A DNA stretch of 64,000 nt from Streptomyces fumanus (GCF_014655295.1 NZ_BNBI01000011.1:1-64000), one strand, 5' to 3'. Counted from the stretch's first letter, positions 28,791 through 38,547 are shown. Notes: generated by a model not told the origin, from the sequence alone. A program made the numbers and translations.

Positions 28791-29819
28791 TCAGCGCTTG
28801 GACTTCGGGTCGAGGGCGTCGCGCACCGAGTCGCCGAGGAGGTTGAAGGCGAGGACGAAGATCACCATGGACAGGCCCGGGAAGAGCATGAAGGTGATGT
28901 CCTCGGTGTAGAACTGGGCGCCGCGCTGGATCATGACGCCCCAGTCCGGGGTCGGGTCGATGATGCCGACCCCGAGGAAGGCCAGGCCCGCCTCGGCGGT
29001 CACGAACGCCGGGAGCATCAGCGTGGACTGGATGATGATCGGCGTCCACAGATTGGGCAGCAGCTCCTTGAAGACGATCCGCCACGGGGAGGCGCCGGTC
29101 ACCTTGGCCGCCTCCACGAACTCCCGCTCGCGCAGCCCGAGGACCTGGCCGCGCAGCAGCCGGGCGAGGGAGGCCCAGCCGAAGACCGCCAGCACCAGGA
29201 TGAGCGAGACGGCCCGCAGCGAGGTCGGGATGTTTTCGTCGTCCGCGACGAACAGGCCGTAGACCACCGGCATGAAGGCGATGAAGAACAGGGTCGACGG
29301 GAACGACAGCAGGATGTCGATGACCCGCCCGACGAAGTAGTCCGTCCGGCCGCCGAGGTACCCCGCCGTGATGCCGACCACCACACCCACCAGGCAGGTC
29401 AGCAGGGTGGCCGCCAGGGCGATGCCCAGCGAGGTGCGGATGCCGTAGAGCAGGAAGGTGAACACGTCCCGGCCGAGCTGGGGCTCGATGCCGAACCAGA
29501 ACTCCGAGCTCATCCCGCCGTTGGGGCCGGCCGGGTACGAGAAGGCGTTGAGCAGCTCCGGGCGCTGGCTGGCGTACGTGGTGTACGGGTCCTTGCCGTA
29601 GAGCTTGGCTATCAGGGGGGCCGCGAGCGCGATCACGAAGAAGAAGATCACGATGCCCGCGGAGACGACGCCCGTCTTGTCACGCTTGAAGCGGGTCCAG
29701 GCCAGGCGCCCGGGAGAGCGGCTCTCGTTGCCCTGGGAGGTGGCGGGCGCGGGCGACGCGGGGGCGCTCTCGTCGGTCACCTCGAGCGGGGCAGCCGCTG
29801 ATGGAGTTGGGGGGGTCAT
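28791..29819 (-). CDS. Oligopeptide ABC transporter permease, DppC type (second operon)
   Basis: A 342-residue permease, first gene of the (-) operon. Cytoplasmic Pro/Ser-rich start, OppC_N segment LAWTRFKRDKTGVVSAGIVI, about six helices, EAA loop EFVEAAKVTGASPWRIVFKE, ending LGDSVRDALDPKSKR. Related to the permease at 17425 but clearly less alike than the ATPase pairs are. The ATG at 29819 has AGGAG five bases upstream. The frame continues upstream but without a ribosome site. Confidence 0.9.
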   Translation of the reverse strand: MTPPTPSAAAPLEVTDESAPASPAPATSQGNESRSPGRLAWTRFKRDKTGVVSAGIVIFFFVIALAAPLIAKLYGKDPYTTYASQRPELLNAFSYPAGPNGGMSSEFWFGIEPQLGRDVFTFLLYGIRTSLGIALAATLLTCLVGVVVGITAGYLGGRTDYFVGRVIDILLSFPSTLFFIAFMPVVYGLFVADDENIPTSLRAVSLILVLAVFGWASLARLLRGQVLGLREREFVEAAKVTGASPWRIVFKELLPNLWTPIIIQSTLMLPAFVTAEAGLAFLGVGIIDPTPDWGVMIQRGAQFYTEDITFMLFPGLSMVIFVLAFNLLGDSVRDALDPKSKR

Positions 29820-30280
29820 GGTGCTCCTGGCCCGGAGGAGGGTCTGATGAGCGGACTTTTTCAACGCAATTCGTTCAAGGTCAATAAAAACCAAGTCGCC
29901 TTGAGTTTCTCTTTACCTTTTTTGCCTCTGCTTGACGGTTCCGTAGCTACGCGTGTAGCGCGCTGTGATGCTTCTGTGCCTTAAGTCGGGCTAACGGGAC
30001 TATTCCGGCAAGGCGTTCGTTATACGGACGCCAGGGTGTCGAAATGTGTACACCTTGGGGTAACAATCCAACGGTTCCGTATCGGATCGCGATGATCTGT
30101 TGCGCTCCGGATCGCGGTCGTCCGTGATCGTCCGCGATGGACGGCCGGACTCCGCTTCGGCGCCCCCGCGGAGCCGCTGATTCCACTGGCGGGTTCCTCC
30201 AAAGGACCCCATGCGTGTGCGACCTGCACCTCTTGCCGTGATATTGGCCGGTAAGGGATCAGCGGACGAGGAGGCACCCC
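29820..30280. promoter_or_regulatory. Divergent regulatory region between two peptide-transporter operons
   Basis: No gene is supported in this 461-bp gap. 29855-29935 is strikingly AT-rich. On the minus strand TTGACC (29884-29879) could be a -35, followed at once by an inverted repeat with AACG-N5-CGTT at its core (29863-29875). Other elements: GGTGT...ACACC hairpin (30035-30054), whose left arm carries GGGTGTCG as seen before the operon at 17425; and CGGATCGCG copies at 30083 and 30108. The (+) gene at 30281 has GAGGAGG as ribosome site. Confidence 0.4.
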
Positions 30281-31912
30281 ATGCGCGGAGCGACGCACGC
30301 CGGATGGGCCGCGGGCGCGGCGGCGGTAGTCCTGGCGGCGACGGCCTGCGGAGGCGGCGGTGACGGGGGCGGCGGTGACGCCGGCGCGGTGCTCAGCTCC
30401 TCCTGGGGCGACCCGCAGAACCCGCTGGAGCCGGCCAACACCAACGAGGTGCAGGGCGGCAAGGTCCTCGACATGATCTTCCGGGGCCTGAAGCGGTACG
30501 ACCCGGAGACCGGTGAGGCCAAGGACATGCTCGCCGAGAAGATCGAGACCTCCGACTCGCAGAACTTCACCGTCACCGTCAAGGACGGCTGGACCTTCAG
30601 CAACGGCGAGAAGGTCACCGCCCGGTCCTTCGTGGACGCCTGGAACTACGGCGCCAGCCTGAAGAACAACCAGCGCAACGCCTACTTCTTCAGCTACATC
30701 GACGGCTACGACAAGGCCCACCCCGAGGACGGCGGCAAGCAGAGCGCCGACACCCTCTCCGGGCTGAAGGTCACCGGACCGCGCACCTTCACCGTCAAGC
30801 TGAACCAGAAGTTCTCCACCTTCCCCGACACCCTGGGCTACCCCGCGTACGCCCCGCTGCCCCGCGCCTTCTTCGACGACCACGGCAACTGGCTGAAGAA
30901 GCCGGTCGGCAACGGCCCGTACCGGGTCGACAGCTACGCCCGCGGCTCCCAGATGTCCCTGCGCAAGTGGGAGCAGTACCCGGGCGAGGACAAGGCGCGC
31001 AACGGGGGCGTCGACCTCAAGGTCTACACCGACAACAACACCGCCTACACCGACCTGATGGCCGGCAACCTCGACCTGGTCGACGACGTGCCCGCCGCCC
31101 AGTTGAAGAACGTCAAGAACGACCTCGGCGACCGGTACATCAACACCCCGGCCGGCATCATCCAGACCCTCGCCTTCCCGTACTACGACCGGAACTGGAA
31201 CAAGAGCGGCTCGGAAAAGGTCCGCAAGGGCCTGTCCATGGCGATCGACCGCGAGCAGATCACCGAGACGATCTTCCACAGGACCCGCACCCCGGCCACC
31301 GACTGGACCTCACCCGTGCTCGGCGAGGACGGCGGCTTCCAGGACGGGCTGTGCGGCGAGGCGTGCGAGTACAAGCCCGACGAGGCGAAGAAGCTGATCC
31401 GGGACGGCGGCGGACTCCCCGGCGGCCAGGTCAAGATCACGTACAACTCGGACACCGGCTCCCACAAGCAGTGGGTCGACGCGGTCTGCAACTCCATCAA
31501 CAACGCCCTGGGCAACGACAAGGCGTGCGTCGGCAACCCCGTCGGCACCTTCGCCGACTTCCGCAACCAGATCACCGACAAGAAGATGAGCGGGCCCTTC
31601 CGGGCCGGCTGGCAGATGGACTACCCGCTCATCCAGAACTTCCTCCAGCCGCTCTACTACACCAACGCCTCCTCCAACGACGGCAAGTGGTCGGAGAAGA
31701 AGTTCGACGACCTGATCGACAAGGCCAACGCCGAGACCGACACCGGCCGGGCGATCAAGACCTTCCAGCAGGCCGAGCAGGTCGTCCGGGACAACATGGC
31801 CGCCATCCCGCTCTGGTACCAGAACGGCAGCGCCGGCTACTCGGACCGGCTCTCCGGCGTGAAGCTCAATCCGTTCAGCGTCCCGGTGTACGACGAGATC
31901 AAGGTGAGCTGA
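30281..31912 (+). CDS. Oligopeptide-binding lipoprotein, OppA type (third operon)
   Basis: A 543-residue exported binding protein with a short signal and lipid-attachment Cys23 (LAATAC), then a Gly/Asp tether. SBP family 5 features: VQGGKVLDMIFRGLKRYD, FTVTVKDGWTFSNGEKVTARSF and VRKGLSMAIDREQI. It is shorter and more OppA/DppA-like than the BldKB-type proteins. Four cysteines between about residues 350 and 415 may form disulfides. It heads an operon of five: binding protein, DppB, DppC, DppD, DppF, spaced by 6 bases or overlapping. Confidence 0.92.
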   Translation: MRGATHAGWAAGAAAVVLAATACGGGGDGGGGDAGAVLSSSWGDPQNPLEPANTNEVQGGKVLDMIFRGLKRYDPETGEAKDMLAEKIETSDSQNFTVTVKDGWTFSNGEKVTARSFVDAWNYGASLKNNQRNAYFFSYIDGYDKAHPEDGGKQSADTLSGLKVTGPRTFTVKLNQKFSTFPDTLGYPAYAPLPRAFFDDHGNWLKKPVGNGPYRVDSYARGSQMSLRKWEQYPGEDKARNGGVDLKVYTDNNTAYTDLMAGNLDLVDDVPAAQLKNVKNDLGDRYINTPAGIIQTLAFPYYDRNWNKSGSEKVRKGLSMAIDREQITETIFHRTRTPATDWTSPVLGEDGGFQDGLCGEACEYKPDEAKKLIRDGGGLPGGQVKITYNSDTGSHKQWVDAVCNSINNALGNDKACVGNPVGTFADFRNQITDKKMSGPFRAGWQMDYPLIQNFLQPLYYTNASSNDGKWSEKKFDDLIDKANAETDTGRAIKTFQQAEQVVRDNMAAIPLWYQNGSAGYSDRLSGVKLNPFSVPVYDEIKVS

Positions 31913-31918
31913 GCCGCC

Positions 31919-32842
31919 GTGGGCCGGTATGTGATCCGACGCCTGCTCCAGATGATCCCGGTGTTCATCGGGGCCACCCTGCTGATCTTCCTCATGGTCA
32001 ATGTGATGGGCGACCCGGTCGCGGGGCTGTGCGGCGACCGGGAGTGCGACCCGGCCACCGCCGCCCAGCTCAGACGGGAGTTCGGCCTCGACCAGCCGGT
32101 GTGGCGGCAGTACCTGACCTACATGGGCAACGTCTTCACCGGCGACTTCGGCACCGCCTTCAACGGCCAGCCGGTCACCGAGCTGATGGGCACGGCGTTC
32201 CCGGTCACCGTCCGGCTGACCGTGGTGGCGATCGTCGCCGAGATCGTCATCGGCATCACCCTCGGCGTGATCACCGGGCTGCGCCGCGGCCGGCCCGTCG
32301 ACACCGCCGTGCTGGTCCTCACCCTGGTCGTCATCTCGGTGCCCACCTTCGTCACCGGGCTGCTGCTCCAGCTCCTGCTCGGCGTGAAGTGGGAGTGGAT
32401 CCGGCCGTCGGTCTCCTCCTACGCCCCGCTGGACGAGCTGATCGTCCCCGGCCTGGTGCTGGCCTCGGTCTCGCTGGCCTACGTCACCCGTCTGACCCGG
32501 ACCTCCATCGCGGAGAACCGGCGCGCCGACTACGTGCGCACCGCCATCGCCAAGGGGCTGCCGCGCCGCCGGGTGGTCACCCGGCATCTGCTGCGCAACT
32601 CCCTCATCCCGGTCGTCACCTTCATCGGCACCGACGTGGGCGCGCTGATGGGCGGCGCGATCGTGACAGAGCGGATCTTCAACATCCACGGCGTCGGCTA
32701 CCAGCTCTACCAGGGCATTCTGCGCCAGAACACCCAGACCGTGGTCGGCTTCGTCACCGTCCTGGTCCTGGTCTTCCTCGTCGCCAACCTCCTCGTCGAC
32801 CTGCTGTACGCCGTACTCGACCCGAGGATCCGCTATGCCTGA
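31919..32842 (+). CDS. Oligopeptide ABC transporter permease, DppB type (third operon)
   Basis: A 307-residue permease with six helices. N-terminal RYVIRRLLQMIPVFIGATLLIF, a periplasmic LCGDRECDPATAAQLRREFGLDQP segment, EAA loop ADYVRTAIAKGLPRRRVVTRH and end LYAVLDPRIRYA. Starts with GTG six bases after the binding-protein stop. Its last eight bases overlap the next gene. Confidence 0.92.
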   Translation: MGRYVIRRLLQMIPVFIGATLLIFLMVNVMGDPVAGLCGDRECDPATAAQLRREFGLDQPVWRQYLTYMGNVFTGDFGTAFNGQPVTELMGTAFPVTVRLTVVAIVAEIVIGITLGVITGLRRGRPVDTAVLVLTLVVISVPTFVTGLLLQLLLGVKWEWIRPSVSSYAPLDELIVPGLVLASVSLAYVTRLTRTSIAENRRADYVRTAIAKGLPRRRVVTRHLLRNSLIPVVTFIGTDVGALMGGAIVTERIFNIHGVGYQLYQGILRQNTQTVVGFVTVLVLVFLVANLLVDLLYAVLDPRIRYA

Positions 32843-33809
32843 GCAGCCGTACGAACCGGAGCGCGCCGTCGCCGGCACCGGCATGGGCGGTCAGATGGAC
32901 CTCGGCGCCAGCGAGGCGGCGACCCTGACCCCGGCGGGCCCGGAACCGGCCGGCCCCCAGGAGCGGCCCCGCAGCCTCTGGTCGGACGCCTGGCACGATC
33001 TGCGCCGCAACCCCGTCTTCCTGATCTCCGCGCTGGTGATCCTCTTCCTGATCGTCATCTCCCTCTGGCCGTCCCTCATCGCTCCCGGCAACCCCCTGCA
33101 ATGTGAACTGTCCAAGGCCCAGGACGGTTCCCGGCCCGGCCACCCCTTCGGCTACGACGGCCAGGGCTGCGACGTCTACACCCGCACCGTCTACGGCGCC
33201 CGTACCTCGGTGGCGGTCGGTGTGCTGTCCACGCTCGGGGTGGCGGTCCTGGGCAGCGTGCTCGGCGGGCTCGCCGGGTTCTTCGGCGGCTTCTGGGACT
33301 CGGTGCTGTCGAGGATCACCGACGTGTTCTTCGCCATCCCGGTGGTCCTCGGCGGCCTGGTCCTGCTCTCCGTCATCACCAGCAACACGGTCTGGCCGGT
33401 GATCGGGTTCATCGTGCTGCTCGGCTGGCCGCAGATCTCCCGGATCGCCCGCGGTTCGGTGATCACCGCCAAGCAGCACGACTACGTGCAGGCCGCCCGG
33501 GCGCTGGGCGCCTCCAACTCCCGGCTGCTGCTGCGGCACATCACCCCCAACGCCGTCGCCCCGGTCATCGTCGTGGCCACGATCGCGCTGGGCACCTACA
33601 TCTCGCTGGAGGCGACCCTGTCCTTCCTCGGCGTCGGCCTGAAGCCGCCCAGCGTCTCCTGGGGCATCGACATCTCCGCCGCCGCCCCCTACATCCGCAA
33701 CGCCCCGCACGCCCTGCTCTGGCCCTCCGGTGCGCTGGCCGTCACCGTCCTGGCGTTCATCATGCTCGGCGACGCGGTGCGCGACGCCCTCGACCCGAAG
33801 CTGAGGTGA
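32835..33809 (+). CDS. Oligopeptide ABC transporter permease, DppC type (third operon)
   Basis: A 324-residue permease. Pro/Gly-rich cytoplasmic start, OppC_N segment SDAWHDLRRNPVFLISALVI, EAA loop HDYVQAARALGASNSRLLLRH and end LGDAVRDALDPKLR. ATG overlaps the upstream gene by eight bases (ATGCCTGA), implying translational coupling. It ends nine bases before the ATPase gene. Confidence 0.92.
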   Translation: MPEQPYEPERAVAGTGMGGQMDLGASEAATLTPAGPEPAGPQERPRSLWSDAWHDLRRNPVFLISALVILFLIVISLWPSLIAPGNPLQCELSKAQDGSRPGHPFGYDGQGCDVYTRTVYGARTSVAVGVLSTLGVAVLGSVLGGLAGFFGGFWDSVLSRITDVFFAIPVVLGGLVLLSVITSNTVWPVIGFIVLLGWPQISRIARGSVITAKQHDYVQAARALGASNSRLLLRHITPNAVAPVIVVATIALGTYISLEATLSFLGVGLKPPSVSWGIDISAAAPYIRNAPHALLWPSGALAVTVLAFIMLGDAVRDALDPKLR

Positions 33810-33818
33810 GCCGCCGCC

Positions 33819-34793
33819 ATGCTGCTCGAAGTGCGTGACCTGCACGTGGAGTTCCACACCCGGGACGGCGTCGCCCGGGCCGTCAACGGTGTCTCCTACG
33901 GCGTGGACGCGGGCGAGACCCTCGCCGTGCTCGGCGAGTCCGGCTCGGGCAAGTCCGTCACCGCCCAGACCGTCATGGGCATCCTGGACACCCCGCCCGG
34001 CCGGATCACCGGCGGCGAGGTCCTCTTCGAGGGCCGCGACCTGCTGAAACTCAAGGAGGAGCAGCGCCGCAAGGTGCGCGGCGCGGAGATGGCGATGATC
34101 TTCCAGGACGCGCTGTCCTCGCTCAACCCGGTGCTGACCGTCGGCGACCAGCTCGGCGAGATGTTCACCGTGCACCGGGGCATGTCCAGGAAGGACGCCC
34201 GCGCCAGGGCGGTGGAGCTGATGGACCGGGTGCGCATTCCGGGCGCCCGGGAGCGGGTGAAGCAGTACCCGCACCAGTTCTCCGGCGGGATGCGCCAGCG
34301 CATCATGATCGCCATGGCGATGGCCCTGGAGCCGAAACTGATCATCGCCGACGAGCCGACCACCGCCCTCGACGTCACCGTCCAGGCCCAGGTCATGGAG
34401 CTGCTCGCGGAACTCCAGCGGGAGTTGCGCATGGGTCTGATCCTGATCACCCACGACCTCGGCGTGGTCGCCGATGTCGCCGACCGGATCGCGGTGATGT
34501 ACGCGGGCCGGATCGTGGAGACCGCCCCCGTCCACGACATCTACCAGGCGCCCGCCCACCCGTACACCCGGGGCCTGCTGGAATCCATCCCGCGCCTGGA
34601 CCACAAGGGCCGGGAGCTGTACGCCATCAAGGGCCTGCCGCCCAACCTCACCCGCATCCCGTCCGGCTGCCCCTTCCACCCGCGCTGCCCGATGGCCAGG
34701 GACGTCTGCCGCACCGACGTCCCCCCGCTGTACGAGGTCTCGCCGCGGCGGGGCAGCGCCTGCCACTTCTTCAGGGAGTGCCTCGATGCCTGA
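33819..34793 (+). CDS. Oligopeptide ABC transporter ATPase, DppD type (third operon)
   Basis: A 324-residue ATPase. Walker A GESGSGKSVTAQ, Q loop FQDALSSLNP, signature FSGGMRQRIMIA, Walker B LIIADEPTTALD, H loop THDLGVV. C-terminal PSGCPFHPRCPMARDVC holds the Cys cluster of OppD/DppD proteins. Eight-base ATGCCTGA overlap with the next gene. Confidence 0.94.
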   Translation: MLLEVRDLHVEFHTRDGVARAVNGVSYGVDAGETLAVLGESGSGKSVTAQTVMGILDTPPGRITGGEVLFEGRDLLKLKEEQRRKVRGAEMAMIFQDALSSLNPVLTVGDQLGEMFTVHRGMSRKDARARAVELMDRVRIPGARERVKQYPHQFSGGMRQRIMIAMAMALEPKLIIADEPTTALDVTVQAQVMELLAELQRELRMGLILITHDLGVVADVADRIAVMYAGRIVETAPVHDIYQAPAHPYTRGLLESIPRLDHKGRELYAIKGLPPNLTRIPSGCPFHPRCPMARDVCRTDVPPLYEVSPRRGSACHFFRECLDA

Positions 34794-35844
34794 GCCGATC
34801 CTCGAAGTGCGCGGCCTGGTCAAGCACTACCCCCTCACCCGCGGCATCCTCCTCAGGAAGCAGATCGGCGCGGTCAAGGCCGTCGACGGCGTGGACTTCC
34901 ACCTCGACCGCGGCGAGACCCTCGGCATCGTGGGCGAGTCGGGCTGCGGCAAGTCCACGGTCGCCAAGATGCTGGTCAACCTGGAGCGGCCCACCGCCGG
35001 CGAGATCCGCTACAAGGGCGAGGACATCACCCGCCTGTCCGGCAAGGCCCTCAAAGCGGTCCGCCGCAACATCCAGATGGTCTTCCAGGACCCCTACACC
35101 TCCCTCAACCCCCGCATGACCGTGGGCGACATCATCGGCGAGGCGTACGACATCCACCCCGAGGCGGCCCCCAAGGGCGACCGGCGCCGCCGGGTGCGGG
35201 AGCTGCTCGACGTGGTCGGCCTCAACCCCGAGTACCTCAACCGCTACCCCCACCAGTTCTCCGGCGGCCAGCGCCAGCGCATCGGCATCGCCCGCGGCCT
35301 CGCCCTGCGCCCCGAGATCATCGTCGCGGACGAGCCCGTCTCCGCCCTGGACGTCTCGGTGCAGGCCCAGGTCATCAACCTGCTCGACCGGCTCCAGAAG
35401 GAGTTCGACCTCTCCTACGTCTTCATCGCCCACGACCTGTCGATCGTGCGGCACATCTCCGACCGGGTCGGGGTGATGTACCTCGGCCGCATCGTGGAGA
35501 CCGGCACCGACACCGAGATCTACGACCACCCCACCCACCCCTACACCCAGGCGCTGCTCTCCGCCGTCCCCGTCCCCGACCCCGAGGCCCGCGAGGACCG
35601 GGAGCGGATCATCCTCGCCGGGGACGTGCCCTCGCCGACCAACATCCCCTCCGGGTGCCGGTTCCGCACCCGCTGCTGGAAGGCGCGGGAGCGCTGCGCC
35701 CTGGAGGTGCCGGCGCTGGCGGTGCCCGCGGCCTTCCGGGACGAGGGCGGGCCCGCGGCGCACGACTCGGCCTGTCACTTCGCCGAGGAGAAGCGGGTCG
35801 TGCCGGCCGAGGGGTCCGGCGGACACGGCGGCGGGCCGGGGTGA
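34786..35844 (+). CDS. Oligopeptide ABC transporter ATPase, DppF type (third operon)
   Basis: A 352-residue ATPase. Walker A GESGCGKSTVAK, Q loop FQDPYTSLNP, signature FSGGQRQRIGIA, Walker B IVADEPVSALD, H loop AHDLSIV, C-terminal PSGCRFRTRCWKARERC. Start ATG lies inside the end of the previous gene. The last codons and stop are within the left arm of the terminator hairpin, so the end GGHGGGPG is partly dictated by that stem. Confidence 0.94.
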   Translation: MPEPILEVRGLVKHYPLTRGILLRKQIGAVKAVDGVDFHLDRGETLGIVGESGCGKSTVAKMLVNLERPTAGEIRYKGEDITRLSGKALKAVRRNIQMVFQDPYTSLNPRMTVGDIIGEAYDIHPEAAPKGDRRRRVRELLDVVGLNPEYLNRYPHQFSGGQRQRIGIARGLALRPEIIVADEPVSALDVSVQAQVINLLDRLQKEFDLSYVFIAHDLSIVRHISDRVGVMYLGRIVETGTDTEIYDHPTHPYTQALLSAVPVPDPEAREDRERIILAGDVPSPTNIPSGCRFRTRCWKARERCALEVPALAVPAAFRDEGGPAAHDSACHFAEEKRVVPAEGSGGHGGGPG

Positions 35845-35864
35845 CATGGCGCACCCCGGCCCGC
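35831..35864 (+). terminator. Terminator overlapping the dppF-type stop codon
   Basis: GCGGGCCGGGGTG (35831-35843) pairs exactly with CACCCCGGCCCGC (35852-35864); loop of eight bases. The TGA at 35842-35844 sits at the stem-loop junction. Confidence 0.75.
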
Positions 35865-36008
35865 TTACGGCACCCGCACGGCCGTACCTGGCACAGCCTG
35901 TCGCGTCCGTATATCGGTATCGCTTCCGCGGAGTTGCCGGTGTGTTAACGACGTTCGTCCGCGTTTGAACCGCTTTGCGGGCGGACCGGGACGAGCGGGC
36001 CGGGGAGG

Positions 36009-38162
36009 CTACGCCAGGGAGCGCTTGAGGAAGTCGACCTGGAGGCGCAGCAGGTTCTCCGCGACCGTCTCCTGCGGGGTCATATGGGTGACCCCGGACA
36101 GGGGGAGCACCTCGTGCGGCCGGCCGGCGGCCAGCAGGGCGGAGGAGAGCCGCAGGGAGTGGGCGACGACCACATTGTCGTCGGCCAGCCCATGGATGAT
36201 CATCATGGGCCGGTGCGGCTCGGCCGCGTCCACGAGCCCCTCGTCGTCGATCACCGAGTTGCGGCGGTACACCTCGGGCCGCTCGTCCGGGTGGCCGACG
36301 TACCGTTCCTGGTAGTGGGTGTCGTACAGGCGCAGGTCGGTCACCGGGGCGCCCACCACCGCCGCGTGGAAGACGTCCGGGCGGCGCAGCGCGGCGAGGG
36401 CGGCCAGATAGCCGCCGAAGGACCAGCCCCGGACGGCGACCCGGCCCAGGTCCAGCGGGAACTCGGCGGCGAGCGCGTGCAGCGCGTCCACCTGGTCCTG
36501 CACCACGACCGCGGCGATGTCGTCCTTGACGGCCTTCTCCCAGGCGGGCGACCGGCCCGGTGTGCCCCGGCCGTCGGCGACGATCACCGCGAAGCCCTGG
36601 TCGGCGAACCACTGCGAGGTGAGGTGGGCGTTGTGCGCGGCGAGCACCCGCTGGCCGTGCGGACCGCCGTACGGGTCCATCAGCACGGGGAGGAGGGTGT
36701 CACCGTGGTAGTCCGTTGGCATAAGCACGGCGCACGGAATCCGCCGTGCGCCCCCCATGGTGAAGCTCACCCTCGGGGACAGCTTGGGGTCCTCGGCGTA
36801 CGAGGCGATGACCGCCACCGTCCTCCGGCCTCCGGCCGGGGGCGCCCCCGTCTCCCTCCGGTCGCCCTCCCGCAGCACCCGGGCGCGCGCACCCGGCCGG
36901 TCCGGCGTGGCCGACACCAGTACGGTCACGCCCCCGGCGCGCACCGCCGAGTGCACGCCGGGCTCCTGCGAGACGCGCTCCACGCCCAGCTCGCTGACCC
37001 GGTACACATGCACCTCGCCGATCTCCGGATCGGCCGCCTCCTCGCCCGCGGACGCCGAGACCAGCACGTCCTGGTCGCCGACGTCCAGCACCGCGCGGAT
37101 GTGCAACTGCGCGCCGGTCAGCGGGCGTTCTCCCACCGCCAGGACCCGTGCGCCCCCCTCGTCGGCGATCCGGACGAGCCGTCCGGAGGGGGACCAGCAG
37201 GGCACCCCGGGGAAAAGTTCCAGCCAAGTTCGATCTTCATCGGCGTGCACCATCCGGGTCCCGCCGGACTCCGGGTCCACCGCCAGGAACACCTGGCCGC
37301 GCTGGTCCCGCGTCTGCACCAGCAGCAGCGGCGCACCCGCCGCTGACCAGTGCACTCGCGCGAGATACGGGTACCGCTCGCGGTCCCAGCCGACCTCCGT
37401 GCGGGAGCCGTCCAGGCCGGCCACGAACAGCCGGACCTCCGCGTTGGCGGTCCCCGCCGCCGGAAAGGCGACGTGGTGTGGGTCACGCTCGGGATGGGCC
37501 GGATCGGCGATCCACCACCGCCGTACCGGCGTGTCGTCCACCCGCGCCACCAGCAGCCGGTCCGACTCCGGGGCCCACCAGAACCCCCGGTCGCGCCCCA
37601 TCTCCTCGGCGGCGATGAACTCCGCCAGCCCGTACGAGACCCCCTCCGCCTCCGGCTCGGCCAGCGCCCGGTCGTCCTCGCCCGCCGCGCCCACCACCCG
37701 CAGGGCGCCCCCCGCCACGTACGCCACATGCCGTCCGTCGGGGGAGGGGCGCGGGTCGACCACCGGCCCGGCGACGGGAAGTTCACGCGTCGTACCGGCC
37801 CGCAGCTCGGCCGTGAAAAGCCGCCCTGACAAGGCGAAAGACGCCAACTCCACGGCCGCGTCGGTGGCATAGCCGACGATGCCGGCGCCGCCCTCGCGGC
37901 TGCGCTCGCGCCGGGCCCGCTCCTCGGGCGGCAGGTGCTCCTCGGCACCGCCCAGCAGGGCGCGCGGGTCGGCCGCCACGCGCTCCGTGCAGTCCGCCAA
38001 GTCCAGCACCAGCAGCGCGTTCGCCCGGTCGGTGCCGGAGGCGGAACGCAGGAACACGACACGGGAACCGTCGGGCGCCACGGTGAACGAACGCGGCGCG
38101 CCGAGCGTGAACCGCTGGGTGCGGGCGTGCCGTTTGGGGAAGGAGTCAGCCTCGGTCGTCAT
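36009..38162 (-). CDS. S9 family dipeptidyl-peptidase (DPP IV-like)
   Basis: A 717-residue cytoplasmic serine peptidase: N-terminal beta-propeller (about 1-450) with WSPSG, RPSPDGRHVAY and VHWSAAG blade motifs, then an alpha/beta-hydrolase domain. Catalytic Ser in GWSFGG, Asp in HGLADDNV, His in GVTHMT. AEEMGRDRGFWWAPE supplies the Glu pair that holds the peptide N-terminus in DPP IV, so release of N-terminal dipeptides is expected. It could process peptides brought in by the three adjacent importers (inference). No signal peptide. The ATG at 38162 has a leaderless-type -10 in front. Confidence 0.9.
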   Translation of the reverse strand: MTTEADSFPKRHARTQRFTLGAPRSFTVAPDGSRVVFLRSASGTDRANALLVLDLADCTERVAADPRALLGGAEEHLPPEERARRERSREGGAGIVGYATDAAVELASFALSGRLFTAELRAGTTRELPVAGPVVDPRPSPDGRHVAYVAGGALRVVGAAGEDDRALAEPEAEGVSYGLAEFIAAEEMGRDRGFWWAPESDRLLVARVDDTPVRRWWIADPAHPERDPHHVAFPAAGTANAEVRLFVAGLDGSRTEVGWDRERYPYLARVHWSAAGAPLLLVQTRDQRGQVFLAVDPESGGTRMVHADEDRTWLELFPGVPCWSPSGRLVRIADEGGARVLAVGERPLTGAQLHIRAVLDVGDQDVLVSASAGEEAADPEIGEVHVYRVSELGVERVSQEPGVHSAVRAGGVTVLVSATPDRPGARARVLREGDRRETGAPPAGGRRTVAVIASYAEDPKLSPRVSFTMGGARRIPCAVLMPTDYHGDTLLPVLMDPYGGPHGQRVLAAHNAHLTSQWFADQGFAVIVADGRGTPGRSPAWEKAVKDDIAAVVVQDQVDALHALAAEFPLDLGRVAVRGWSFGGYLAALAALRRPDVFHAAVVGAPVTDLRLYDTHYQERYVGHPDERPEVYRRNSVIDDEGLVDAAEPHRPMMIIHGLADDNVVVAHSLRLSSALLAAGRPHEVLPLSGVTHMTPQETVAENLLRLQVDFLKRSLA

Positions 38163-38174
38163 GCCCTGACCATA
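38163..38174 (-). promoter_or_regulatory. Leaderless-type -10 of the peptidase gene
   Basis: On the minus strand TATGGT (38174-38169) is followed by six bases and ATG. No ribosome site is visible. Confidence 0.45.
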
Positions 38175-38352
38175 TTGGCCATGCGCCCCCTTGTGCGGCT
38201 GTGCGCCGATCGATGCGCGCGTACGGATAGTTATGATCACTAGCGCATAGTGGGTATCAACCTGCTGCTCGCTGTGTGGATTTCATATGCCCCAAGGTTT
38301 TGACCGCGTCAGACCCCCCCGTTGTCCCCGGGCTATTTGGAGGTGAGCCGCC

Positions 38353-38547
38353 GTGGCACTCTCGATTTCGGCGGTGGTGCTGCTGGCGATCATCGTCTTC
38401 CTGCTGATCAAGAAGTCAGGGCTGAAGGCGGGCCATGCCATCGTCTGCATGCTGCTCGGCTTCTATCTCGCTTCGTCGACGATCGCGCCCACGATCAGCG
38501 AGCTGACGTCCAACATCGCGGGCATGATCGGCAGCATCAGCTTCTGA
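38353..38547 (+). CDS. Conserved 64-residue membrane protein, unknown function
   Basis: Two hydrophobic segments (about 4-19 and 28-43) separated by LIKKSGLKAGH; the C-terminal third (TISELTSNIAGMIGSISF) is amphipathic. GTG start preceded by GGAGGTGA at seven bases, one of the best ribosome sites in the window, so translation is probably strong. I recall similar short proteins across Streptomyces, always hypothetical. It sits alone between the divergent peptidase and mshB. Confidence 0.8.
   Translation: MALSISAVVLLAIIVFLLIKKSGLKAGHAIVCMLLGFYLASSTIAPTISELTSNIAGMIGSISF

Noticed and set aside
29947..30186. Minus-strand frames in the divergent promoter region
   Set aside because: Located in an AT-rich control region, no ribosome site, no recognisable protein.
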